The position numbers were made by a program, and so were the translations under genes. This document shows, one piece after another, positions 1 to 5,946 of a stretch of DNA of 7,811 nt. How positions within the stretch are numbered: position 1 is the stretch's first letter; each line of letters starts with the position of its first letter. This DNA comes from Candidatus Gastranaerophilales bacterium (GTDB lineage: Bacteria; Cyanobacteriota; Vampirovibrionia; Gastranaerophilales; UBA9971). The DNA is taken from assembly GCA_028277195.1 (NCBI GenBank), contig JANQGS010000157.1:1-7811 (forward strand), given 5' to 3'. The notes under the pieces were generated by a model, which was given only the letters and a program-made list of their open reading frames with translations, made no database searches and had not been told where the DNA came from.

Positions 1-495
1 ATAAGGATTCCCGTCCATATGGTCGAAACCATTAACAAGCTCAAGAAAATTACCAGGAAACTGGCGCAGGACCTTAGCCGTAAGCCGAAAGAAGAGGAAA
101 TAGCCGAGGCTATGGGCATATCTCTTCATAAATTAAGGGAAATTATTAAAGTAGCCCAGGAACCGCTTTCCCTGGAAACCCCCATCGGCAAGGAAGAGGA
201 CAGCAGGCTCGGGGACTTTATCGAGGACAAGGAGGCTGATGCCCCCGTTATGACAGTAGCCCATGAATTGCTCAGGGAAGACCTTGCGGAAGTATTAAGA
301 AGCCTGTCCCCCAGGGAGCGTGACGTGTTAAGGCTAAGATTCGGTATGGATGACGGAAGGCAAAGGACTTTAGAGGAAGTAGGACAGCTTTTCGGAGTTA
401 CCAGGGAGCGAATAAGGCAAATTGAAGCCAAGGCGCTCAGGAAACTCAGGCATCCAAACAGAAGCCGAAAACTAAAAGAATATATTGAAACATAA
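1..495 (+). CDS. rpoD: primary sigma-70 factor, C-terminal part (5' end outside window)
   Basis: This is the RNA polymerase primary (housekeeping) sigma factor, which directs core polymerase to -10/-35 promoters. The frame is open from base 1 and reads IRIPVHMVETINKLKK, the conserved start of region 3. The ATG at position 19 is therefore internal, and the 164 visible residues are the C-terminal part of a protein of perhaps 350-600 residues. Region 3 runs to about visible residue 80 and contains SLETPIGKEEDSRLGDFIE. Region 4 follows, with LSPRERDVLRLRFGMDDGR and the -35-binding helix-turn-helix GVTRERIRQIEAKALRKLRH, and the protein ends KLKEYIET. Region 4.2 is intact with no frameshift. KEEDSRLGDFIE and LRHPNR recall cyanobacteria-type group 1 sigma factors, but that lineage signal is inference. 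Family assignment is essentially certain; primary rather than group 2 sigma is likely. Confidence 0.96.
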   Translation: MRIPVHMVETINKLKKITRKLAQDLSRKPKEEEIAEAMGISLHKLREIIKVAQEPLSLETPIGKEEDSRLGDFIEDKEADAPVMTVAHELLREDLAEVLRSLSPRERDVLRLRFGMDDGRQRTLEEVGQLFGVTRERIRQIEAKALRKLRHPNRSRKLKEYIET

Positions 496-514
496 AAACA
501 TCTGCGCTAACTGA

Positions 515-542
515 AATCCTGTTCTTAGCTTGCTCCAGGATT
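515..542 (+). terminator. weak hairpin after the sigma factor gene
   Basis: AATCCTG (515-521) and CAGGATT (536-542) form a perfect 7-bp inverted repeat with a 14-nt loop, 20 bp after the sigma stop codon. There is no T-run after the stem, so it is a poor intrinsic terminator. It could be a factor-dependent or mRNA-protecting hairpin, or chance. Confidence 0.25.
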
Positions 543-606
543 AAGCATGACAAATGGAAAAATAATAAAAATAGTTACATAACGTGAATTTGTTTTGGAT
601 TTAGAC

Positions 607-634
607 TTGTAAAAAATAAAAATTAGGTTATAGT
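607..634 (+). promoter_or_regulatory. possible sigma-70 promoter for the 52-residue ORF
   Basis: TTGTAA (607-612) and TATAGT (629-634) are separated by 16 bp, and a second TATAAA overlaps at 634-639. The whole 496-689 spacer is AT-rich, so such matches are easy to find by chance. The position, about 50 bp before a good ribosome binding site, is sensible. This is inference from consensus only. Confidence 0.3.
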
Positions 635-677
635 ATAAAATATAGAGATAATATATTCCAATGTTCTCTTGTAAATT

Positions 678-683
678 GGAGGT
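678..683 (+). promoter_or_regulatory. Shine-Dalgarno that defines a TTG start
   Basis: GGAGGT lies 6 nt before the TTG at 690. It is one of the two best ribosome binding sites in the window, and it is the main reason to believe the short ORF that follows is translated. Confidence 0.6.
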
Positions 684-689
684 CAGGCT

Positions 690-848
690 TTGAGTAATTG
701 CAAAATCAAGCTAATAAACGAACATAATAAAATCACCCCTGAAAATAAACAGGAAAAACAAATTGAAGTAACGTTTGAAACATCCGTTAAAACCGGCAAA
801 ATCGCCCTGTCCGGAAACGGTATGCTAAAAGTGTCAACTCCAGTTTAA
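690..848 (+). CDS. small hypothetical protein, 52 residues, TTG start
   Basis: I do not recognise this protein. It begins MSNCKIKLINEHNKITPENK and ends GKIALSGNGMLKVSTPV. The first half is strongly polar and charged (Lys, Glu, Asn, Gln). The second half alternates hydrophobic and polar residues in the manner of beta strands. There is no membrane segment or signal peptide, and a single Cys at residue 4. The case for a real gene is GGAGGT six bases before the TTG, a possible promoter, and an otherwise empty spacer. Its last 15 bases overlap the 3' end of the convergent membrane-protein gene. No paralogue is visible here. It could also be the decayed start of a longer gene, because the frame closes inside its neighbour. 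Translation is moderately supported; function is unknown. Confidence 0.5.
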   Translation: MSNCKIKLINEHNKITPENKQEKQIEVTFETSVKTGKIALSGNGMLKVSTPV

Positions 849-1838
849 CTCCCTTTTTATTTCCCTGTCATTAATGCTTATATGGTCCTTCCACATAAAA
901 TAAAACCCGAAGGAAAGGATTAAAAGTATTATAATAAACTGGTTTGTTATTGATACGGCCAGGGCAAGTTCCCGCTCTACGTTAAATGCAGCCAGGGCAA
1001 TTATATAGCCCCACTGGTACGGGCCGATTGCGGCAGGTCCGGCAGGTATTAGCGACGAAAAAGCTGTTACCGCCAACACCAGAAACGCCCCAAAATATGA
1101 AATATTAACACCAAAGCCCTTGATTACAAGATACATAATAGTGCCCTCCATTGACCATATTAAAAAGGTCATTAAAAAGGCTTTAGCCAGAAGGCTGTTT
1201 GAATTCAGGGCCTTTAACCCTTCAAAAAACGAGTCTATAACCGAAAAAACCCTGTTTACCGACTCAGGTCTCTTTGCGTTTAATTTTAAGAAAAATAACC
1301 TTATATTCTCCCTTCTGGTTCCGTTTTTTTGTATTTTTACAAGAACCAGCAAAAAGGCAAGCCCGCCCAAAAAGATTAACCCCGCCAAAAATGCTATCTT
1401 AAGGAATAATGCGCTGCTGTGCACCAGGTAAATAGCCGTCAGCAGTACTATGAACAGCACAAAACCGTCAAAAAACCTTTCGAGAATTACCGAGGTAAAT
1501 ACTTTTGTCTTATTGAGGTTTTCTTTTTTGCTGAAGAAATAAGCCCTGTAAATCTCGCCCGCCCGGGCAGGCAGTATGCAGTTCAGGCTAAAACCTATAA
1601 ATATAGAGCTTATCAGCGATTTAAACTTTAAGCCCCTGTCAGCGAGAAAAATTCGCCACCTGAGAGCCCTGGCAGCAAAGGCAAACAGAAAAAAAGGAAT
1701 TATAGACACAACCCAAACAGGTTTTATTTGCTCAAAAGATTTTACGGTTTTTCCCATGTCTGTATGGTGGAGTATAATTGCAATAAATACAATGCTTACT
1801 AAAATCCCCAGAGTTTTTTTGTTTATGAATTTTTTCAT
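834..1838 (-). CDS. lysylphosphatidylglycerol-synthase TM/flippase-like membrane protein (UPF0104 type)
   Basis: This 334-residue polytopic inner-membrane protein has at least seven hydrophobic segments, roughly at residues 9-25, 40-57, 126-140, 145-168, 220-240, 248-266 and 290-316. Family marks are RALRWRIFL (57-65), CILPARAGEIYRAYFF (87-102), ERFFDG (120-125) and the Pro/Gly-rich LIPAGPAAIGPYQWGY (263-278). These match the membrane domain (PF03706 type) shared by MprF flippase domains, AglD and many stand-alone proteins. The cytosolic aminoacyltransferase domain of MprF is absent, so lysyl-PG synthesis is not implied. A role in moving or protecting a lipid-linked substrate is inference. 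The length is normal for stand-alone members. The start is the first ATG of the frame and has no Shine-Dalgarno, fitting the leaderless promoter described separately. It is divergent from leuC, with 59 bp between the start codons, and its 3' end overlaps the 52-residue ORF. Confidence 0.85.
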   Translation of the reverse strand: MKKFINKKTLGILVSIVFIAIILHHTDMGKTVKSFEQIKPVWVVSIIPFFLFAFAARALRWRIFLADRGLKFKSLISSIFIGFSLNCILPARAGEIYRAYFFSKKENLNKTKVFTSVILERFFDGFVLFIVLLTAIYLVHSSALFLKIAFLAGLIFLGGLAFLLVLVKIQKNGTRRENIRLFFLKLNAKRPESVNRVFSVIDSFFEGLKALNSNSLLAKAFLMTFLIWSMEGTIMYLVIKGFGVNISYFGAFLVLAVTAFSSLIPAGPAAIGPYQWGYIIALAAFNVERELALAVSITNQFIIILLILSFGFYFMWKDHISINDREIKRELNWS

Positions 1839-1840
1839 AA
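1823..1840 (-). promoter_or_regulatory. hairpin over the start codon of the membrane-protein gene
   Basis: TTATGAA (1823-1829) and TTCATAA (1834-1840) are a perfect 7-bp inverted repeat around a TTTT loop. In the minus-strand mRNA the start codon (1836-1838) lies in the 5' arm, so the AUG would be paired. The stem is A/U-rich and weak. Part of it is coding (MKKFI), so chance cannot be excluded. Confidence 0.3.
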
Positions 1841-1844
1841 TATT

Positions 1845-1873
1845 ATTGTATATAACTAAAGGGAAACAGGCAA
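1845..1873 (-). promoter_or_regulatory. sigma-70-like promoter predicting a leaderless transcript
   Basis: Read on the minus strand, TTGCCT (1868-1873), a 17-bp spacer and TACAAT (1845-1850) lie just before the membrane-protein gene. Only six bases separate the -10 box from the ATG, so transcription should begin at or within a base or two of the start codon. No Shine-Dalgarno exists upstream of that ATG, which agrees with leaderless translation. Its -35 half overlaps the leader of leuC on the other strand. Confidence 0.45.
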
Positions 1874-1897
1874 AAAGTAAAAAGAAAGGCTCTATTC

Positions 1898-3163
1898 ATG
1901 ACCAGAGAAATGACAATCACGGAAAAGATATTAGCGGCCCATGCCGGCCTGGAAGAAGTGAAACCGGGCGATTTAATCACAGCAAGGGTTGATATAACAC
2001 TGGCTAACGACATAACCGGCCCCGTTGCCATAAATGAATTCAGGAAAATAGGCGTGGATAGGGTTTTTGACCCGCAAAGGGCAGTTTTTGTGCCGGACCA
2101 CTTTACTCCGAATAAAGACATAAAATCCGCCCAAAACGCAAAGCTCATAAGGGAATTTGCCAGGGAACAGGGGCTGGAAAACTACTTTGAGGTGGGAAGA
2201 CTCGGCATAGAACATACCCTGCTCCCCGACCAGGGAATAGTAGGCCCCGGGGACCTGGTTATAGGTGCGGACAGCCACACCTGCACCTATGGCGCAATCG
2301 GTGCGTTCTCGACGGGCGTCGGCTCAACAGATTTGGCCTGTGCCATGGCCTCAGGCCAGACCTGGTTCAAAGTCCCGGAAGCCATAAAAGTAGTGTTTAA
2401 CGGTAAATTAAACAAATGGGTTTCAGGAAAAGACCTCATACTGCATCTCATAGGCGATATCGGGGTTGACGGGGCGCTTTATAAATCCCTTGAAATTACA
2501 GGCTCAACCATTGACGGCCTCCCGATAGACAGCAGGTTCACTATATGCAATATGGCCATAGAGGCCGGCGGCAAAAACGGCATAATCCCGCCCGATTCAA
2601 TTACCGAAGAGTATGTAAAAAACAGGGCGCAAAGGCCCTATAAGTTCTATAAAAGCGATGATAACGCCAAATACTGCCGTGTAATTGAATACAACACTGA
2701 AAATATAGAGCCCACGGTTGCGTTCCCGCACCTGCCGGAAAACACAAGGCCAATTTCACGGGTCGGTAACGTTAAAATAGACCAGGCAATAATAGGAAGC
2801 TGCACAAACGGCAGGCTCTCGGACATAAAGGAAGCAGCGCAAATCCTTGAGGGCAATAAGGTTCATCCTGATGTCAGGCTGATAGTGTTCCCCGGCACAC
2901 AGGAAATATACCTTGAGGCAATGAAGCTGGGCTATGCCGAAAAAATAGTCAAAGCAGGCGGTGCATTCAGCACTCCAACCTGCGGGCCCTGCCTGGGCGG
3001 TCATATGGGCATACTGGCGGAAGGGGAAAGGTCTGTTTCCACCACTAACAGGAATTTTGTGGGCAGGATGGGCCATCCAAGGAGCGAAGTATATCTTTCT
3101 AACCCTGCTATAGCCGCTGCAAGCGCTATTTTAGGCAAAATAGCCTCGCCCGATGAGTTATAG
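1898..3163 (+). CDS. leuC: 3-isopropylmalate dehydratase large subunit (aconitase family)
   Basis: The large subunit of isopropylmalate isomerase interconverts 2- and 3-isopropylmalate in leucine biosynthesis, as a heterodimer with LeuD, in the cytosol. The 421 residues match the shorter LeuC class of about 420 residues. Visible marks are DSHTCTYGAIGAFSTGVGSTD, split over residues 126-146, and the [4Fe-4S] ligands Cys302 (GSCTNGR), Cys362 and Cys365 (TPTCGPCLGGH). NRNFVGRMGH near residues 383-392 is also typical. The start at 1898 is preceded by AAAGG 8 nt upstream. A second ATG at 1910 (MTITEK) would also suit the family. No leuD is present: the next gene is convergent and 2 bp away, so the small subunit must be elsewhere. 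Homoaconitase or methylthioalkylmalate-type use is possible for this subfamily, because the large subunit alone does not fix the substrate. Confidence 0.93.
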   Translation: MTREMTITEKILAAHAGLEEVKPGDLITARVDITLANDITGPVAINEFRKIGVDRVFDPQRAVFVPDHFTPNKDIKSAQNAKLIREFAREQGLENYFEVGRLGIEHTLLPDQGIVGPGDLVIGADSHTCTYGAIGAFSTGVGSTDLACAMASGQTWFKVPEAIKVVFNGKLNKWVSGKDLILHLIGDIGVDGALYKSLEITGSTIDGLPIDSRFTICNMAIEAGGKNGIIPPDSITEEYVKNRAQRPYKFYKSDDNAKYCRVIEYNTENIEPTVAFPHLPENTRPISRVGNVKIDQAIIGSCTNGRLSDIKEAAQILEGNKVHPDVRLIVFPGTQEIYLEAMKLGYAEKIVKAGGAFSTPTCGPCLGGHMGILAEGERSVSTTNRNFVGRMGHPRSEVYLSNPAIAAASAILGKIASPDEL

Positions 3164-3165
3164 CC

Positions 3166-4542
3166 TTAATCATATACAAACGGCGGGCCGTTCTTGATTT
3201 CATCAAAGATGCCGTTATAAGCTGTTCTTAGCACTGCCTTCGGTGTCTCAGGATGTTTTGCGTATTTTTTATAGTCTTCTATCAGGGGGTTGGCTGCGCT
3301 TTGTTTTTTTGTCCTGAAATTTTCAAGCTGCACCCTTACGAGTTTGTCATTCATATCGAGGTCTATGTCCGCTTTTGCTTTTTCAACCTGCACTTCCTTG
3401 TTAGCCTCGACAAATTTTGTGCCGGCGTAGCTTACACCTGCCAGACTGGTGAGAGCAAAAAACAGCCTTGTCTTTAATGGGTCAGGGTGAACAATGGCAT
3501 TATAAATATGCCCTGAGATGTCATTTATATTAGGTGTATATGCCGGTTTACCGCGTTCTCCGTAAAAATCAGGAGGTTCAGCATACTTACGTGTTATTTT
3601 CCTTAACAACGCTTCCTGCCTTTCAGTCGTAAGACCGGTATTTCTTACTGTTGCCTCAAGCTCATCGCCTTCAAAGCCTCCATCTGTAAGTTCTTTTTCT
3701 ATTTTCTTTTCATCTCTGCTGCCTTTCAGCGAATCGGCCTTTTTTATCCTTTCTTGCGCATTAAATGACTCAATCTCTTCTCCGATTTTTCTGATATTCT
3801 TCATTGTATGCCTTATTAAAAAAGCTGAAGCAGCTACTGCAACAGCTCCTATCAATAAATATAGCGGCTTTAACCCTTCATTGCCGGGTTTTTCCTTTTT
3901 TTCAGGATTTTCTTTATTACCTTTAAAAGAAATATTGTTCATTTTATTAAAATTATTAAGCTCTCTCTCGTTTTTATTCAGCATATAGCGAATTATTTGT
4001 TTTTTCCCGGAAAAGCTCCTGTTCTCAATCTCAATCATTTCTTCCTGGTAATTTCTGTGTATGTCTGCTGTTTTTTGCTTGACCCAGATTTCTTTTATAC
4101 CGTCAACAGTATTTTTAAGCACAAATGCGGCGGAAGACACCGCAAAAACACCCATTGCCCCAAGAATAGTCTTTTTTGAAGGGCCTCTTAAAAACTCAAA
4201 TACAGCATATTCGGTTTCCTTGGTTAATTGCGTAAGCCTGGGCAATGGAGGAGGGACCTCTCCTTTGGCAAGCTGTCTTGACTTTTTACCGAAATCAGCC
4301 GCTAAAAGACCGGTTATAATCGCACTAATTCCCAGTGCCCCCAGCGGGACCGCCACCATGTTTAAAAGGGTTTTTTCAGTGTTTTTTTCCTCTTTTTCTC
4401 CCGGTTTTGTTAAATCATCCGGCAAATGCGGCGAGGATAAAAGAGGAGCGGTATTATCCCGGTTAATAATAAGGTTATCCGTAACGTAACCCTTCTGTCC
4501 CTTATTTAAAACCGACCCGTATACCTGGGTAATTCCTGTCAT
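3166..4542 (-). CDS. hypothetical protein with four predicted membrane segments
   Basis: I do not recognise this 458-residue protein. Four hydrophobic stretches stand out, near residues 59-83, 125-142, 225-243 and 358-376. They are separated by long charged, probably helical stretches: about 145-200 with many Glu/Lys, 248-320 and 380-415. Residues 85-102 are basic and Pro-rich (GEVPPPLPR). The first 55 residues are polar with no cleavable signal. NNISFKGNK (202-210) sits in a Lys/Glu/Pro-rich linker before the third segment. The start codon overlaps the stop of the upstream gene in ATGA, which implies translational coupling and probably a shared process or complex at the membrane. The 3' end is 2 bp from leuC, convergent. 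No enzyme motif is visible. A structural or scaffold role is inference. The coding call is firm, since length, neighbour overlap and codon use agree; the function is unknown. Confidence 0.88.
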   Translation of the reverse strand: MTGITQVYGSVLNKGQKGYVTDNLIINRDNTAPLLSSPHLPDDLTKPGEKEEKNTEKTLLNMVAVPLGALGISAIITGLLAADFGKKSRQLAKGEVPPPLPRLTQLTKETEYAVFEFLRGPSKKTILGAMGVFAVSSAAFVLKNTVDGIKEIWVKQKTADIHRNYQEEMIEIENRSFSGKKQIIRYMLNKNERELNNFNKMNNISFKGNKENPEKKEKPGNEGLKPLYLLIGAVAVAASAFLIRHTMKNIRKIGEEIESFNAQERIKKADSLKGSRDEKKIEKELTDGGFEGDELEATVRNTGLTTERQEALLRKITRKYAEPPDFYGERGKPAYTPNINDISGHIYNAIVHPDPLKTRLFFALTSLAGVSYAGTKFVEANKEVQVEKAKADIDLDMNDKLVRVQLENFRTKKQSAANPLIEDYKKYAKHPETPKAVLRTAYNGIFDEIKNGPPFVYD

Positions 4543-5363
4543 CTCTTGCCTTTTTTACCTTTTTTATCCTTTTTAATAATTAAACCCGGCAGTGAGGCGA
4601 ATTTAGCCAGTTTTTCGTTTATTGCCCTGATTTTCCTGGCTAAAAGCTCGTGGAATTCCTGCTTTTTATCGTTAAATACCTTAACAAGCCTGCTTAGTGC
4701 CTCTAAATTCAGGAGGGTTTGCAGGATTTTTTCGGCATTTAACCTGATTTGCTCCCTTATATTCCTGATTTCCTCGCCCAGTATTGCCGCCAATTTTCCG
4801 GCTGCTCCGATTAATTGGCCGAGGGCTTGTTTCGGGCTGGCAATGAGTGTTTTTAATGTATTGACCGCTGCGGTAAACCTCCTTGCCAGGCCTGTTTTAA
4901 GGTTGTTTAAATTCCGGGCCAGGACTCTCACCTGCCGCTGCAATAATGCGTGAGCGTCCATTAGCTTTTGCGTAAAACCAAGGGCGTTCATTAGTGCTAT
5001 AAAGCGCTCCCTTGCCTTTTGGAAAATAGAATTCGTCTGTTCAATTGAATCTATGGCGTTTTGTTTTGCTATCTGTATTCTTGACCAGGCATAATATGCC
5101 TCAAACCAGGTCATGCCTTTTTTATTCAACTCATCCTGCCTTATGCCTCCGCCGCCTGTTTTTCCCGTGCACACGGGACATGCCCCTCCCGGTGCTCCGT
5201 GGGGACAGCGCGCACCCATTTTTATGCCCTCAATTCCCTGCTGAAGGACTGCCTGAGAGCTTTGCACTTGCATTAACGAATAATTGCCCGGGTAAAACCG
5301 CTCAAAACTGAATTGTGCCCCGGTTGAGTTATCATAACTGTTTTTTTTAATATTTAAGACCAT
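4539..5363 (-). CDS. hypothetical helical protein with Cys/His knuckle
   Basis: I do not recognise this 274-residue protein. After a polar N-terminus comes RCPHGAPGGACPVCTGKTGG: Cys53, His55, Cys62 and Cys65 form C-x-H-x6-C-x2-C, a plausible small zinc knuckle, followed by a Gly-rich linker (68-73). Residues 80-257 look almost wholly alpha-helical, with heptad-like Leu/Ile spacing and many Lys/Arg/Gln, suggesting a coiled coil or helical bundle. The last dozen residues are a Lys-rich basic tail (IIKKDKKGKKGKR). There is no signal peptide and no clear membrane segment, although LGQLIGAAGKLAAILG (181-196) is amphipathic and could touch a membrane. The ATG has no well-spaced Shine-Dalgarno: GGAAGGG lies 16 nt upstream, and the frame is closed further up. 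It is first in a two-gene operon. Protein or nucleic-acid binding through the knuckle is inference. Confidence 0.87.
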   Translation of the reverse strand: MVLNIKKNSYDNSTGAQFSFERFYPGNYSLMQVQSSQAVLQQGIEGIKMGARCPHGAPGGACPVCTGKTGGGGIRQDELNKKGMTWFEAYYAWSRIQIAKQNAIDSIEQTNSIFQKARERFIALMNALGFTQKLMDAHALLQRQVRVLARNLNNLKTGLARRFTAAVNTLKTLIASPKQALGQLIGAAGKLAAILGEEIRNIREQIRLNAEKILQTLLNLEALSRLVKVFNDKKQEFHELLARKIRAINEKLAKFASLPGLIIKKDKKGKKGKR

Positions 5364-5400
5364 CCCGACTGTTTTACATCCCTTCCTGAAAAAATGTTAA

Positions 5401-5428
5401 TGCAAATCATTTTCATTTGCAAATTATA
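5401..5428 (-). promoter_or_regulatory. possible operator next to a -10 box for the two-gene operon
   Basis: TGCAAAT (5401-5407) and ATTTGCA (5415-5421) form a perfect 7-bp dyad with a 7-nt centre. The first 15 bases, TGCAAATCATTTTCA, match 11 of the 14 specified bases of the Fur 7-1-7 consensus. On the minus strand a TATAAT (complement of 5423-5428) sits directly upstream, so the dyad would cover the start of transcription, a usual repressor position. No good -35 is seen, and the AT-rich background makes false matches likely. The regulator is unknown. Confidence 0.35.
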
Positions 5429-5465
5429 ATTTAAATATGTTTTCAAAAATTAATTAAAATTTATT

Positions 5466-5521
5466 TTAATCTCAGGATTAATATATGAATTAACCTGCGG
5501 GTTATTTAAAATTAGCCCGTA
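5466..5521 (+). promoter_or_regulatory. two consecutive hairpins upstream of the 113-residue gene
   Basis: TTAATC (5466-5471) pairs with GATTAA (5476-5481) around TCAG. TGCGGGTTA (5496-5504) pairs with TAGCCCGTA (5513-5521), with two G-U pairs, around an 8-nt A/T loop. Both lie 60-110 bp before the start codon, so they could be leader hairpins or operator dyads. I see no strong promoter to tell which. Confidence 0.3.
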
Positions 5522-5568
5522 AAAGTCCATACTTGTAGTGTAGGTAGGAAATTTATTTTTTTGTTATT

Positions 5569-5573
5569 GGAGG
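5569..5573 (+). promoter_or_regulatory. Shine-Dalgarno of the 113-residue gene
   Basis: GGAGG lies 6 nt before the ATG at 5580, at ideal spacing, and fixes this start. Confidence 0.75.
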
Positions 5574-5579
5574 CTGATA

Positions 5580-5921
5580 ATGCTCAATAATGTATCGTCT
5601 GCCGATTATTTAATAACCGGGGATTCTATCCAGCAAAATGAGAATGTCCAGGGTTTGGAAAAAAATCCCAACTCCCTGAACCCATACGCAAAACCGGAGG
5701 AGTTCAGCGATTCCCTTGAAATATCAGATAAAGCAAAGGAACTTTTTCAAAAAGAGATAGATGTTAAATTTTTCACATCAATGGTTCTTAATTCACCTCT
5801 TAGCAGCGAGGAGTCCGCTTCAATAATGGAGCTTATCCGTGAGGGCGAGTTTATTGATAACCGGGAACTTGCTGAAGCACTGCATGATGATAGTGATTTG
5901 GTAAAATACTTACTTTCTTAG
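5580..5921 (+). CDS. small acidic protein, possibly FlgM-like
   Basis: This 113-residue soluble acidic protein has no signal peptide or membrane segment. The first 45 residues are Asn/Ser/Gln-rich and look disordered. Then come DSLEISDKAKELFQKE (44-59), a helix, and the C-terminal block MELIREGEFIDNRELAEAL (83-101). Order and spacing recall the anti-sigma-28 factor FlgM. FlgM has an S-x-x-[AG]-K-x-L-type motif after a disordered N-terminus and ends with a helix of the form ELK-x-x-I-x-x-G-x-Y-x-V-x-x-x-x-IA-x-x-L. The match is faint, and the final DDSDLVKYLLS is longer than in FlgM. No flagellar gene or sigma-28 promoter is visible nearby. I am sure it is a gene, given the ideal GGAGG and the intrinsic terminator about 80 bp downstream, but not of its function. 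It is monocistronic and divergent from the two-gene unknown operon. Confidence 0.9.
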   Translation: MLNNVSSADYLITGDSIQQNENVQGLEKNPNSLNPYAKPEEFSDSLEISDKAKELFQKEIDVKFFTSMVLNSPLSSEESASIMELIREGEFIDNRELAEALHDDSDLVKYLLS

Positions 5922-5946
5922 AGAAGCTCCAATTGTTTTGCTCCCG

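Noticed and set aside
126..431. Minus-strand open frame across the sigma factor gene
   Set aside because: It is a shadow of a strongly conserved coding region on the plus strand and encodes a low-complexity Ser/Leu-rich product.
4061..4489. Plus-strand open frame of 142 codons opposite the four-segment membrane protein
   Set aside because: It has no ribosome binding site and its composition follows the reverse complement of Lys/Glu-rich codons. The minus frame is longer and coupled to its neighbour.
5601..5608. GCCGATTA as the -10 half of a sigma-28 promoter
   Set aside because: It lies inside the coding sequence of the 113-residue gene, and no TAAAG-type -35 element is present at the right distance.
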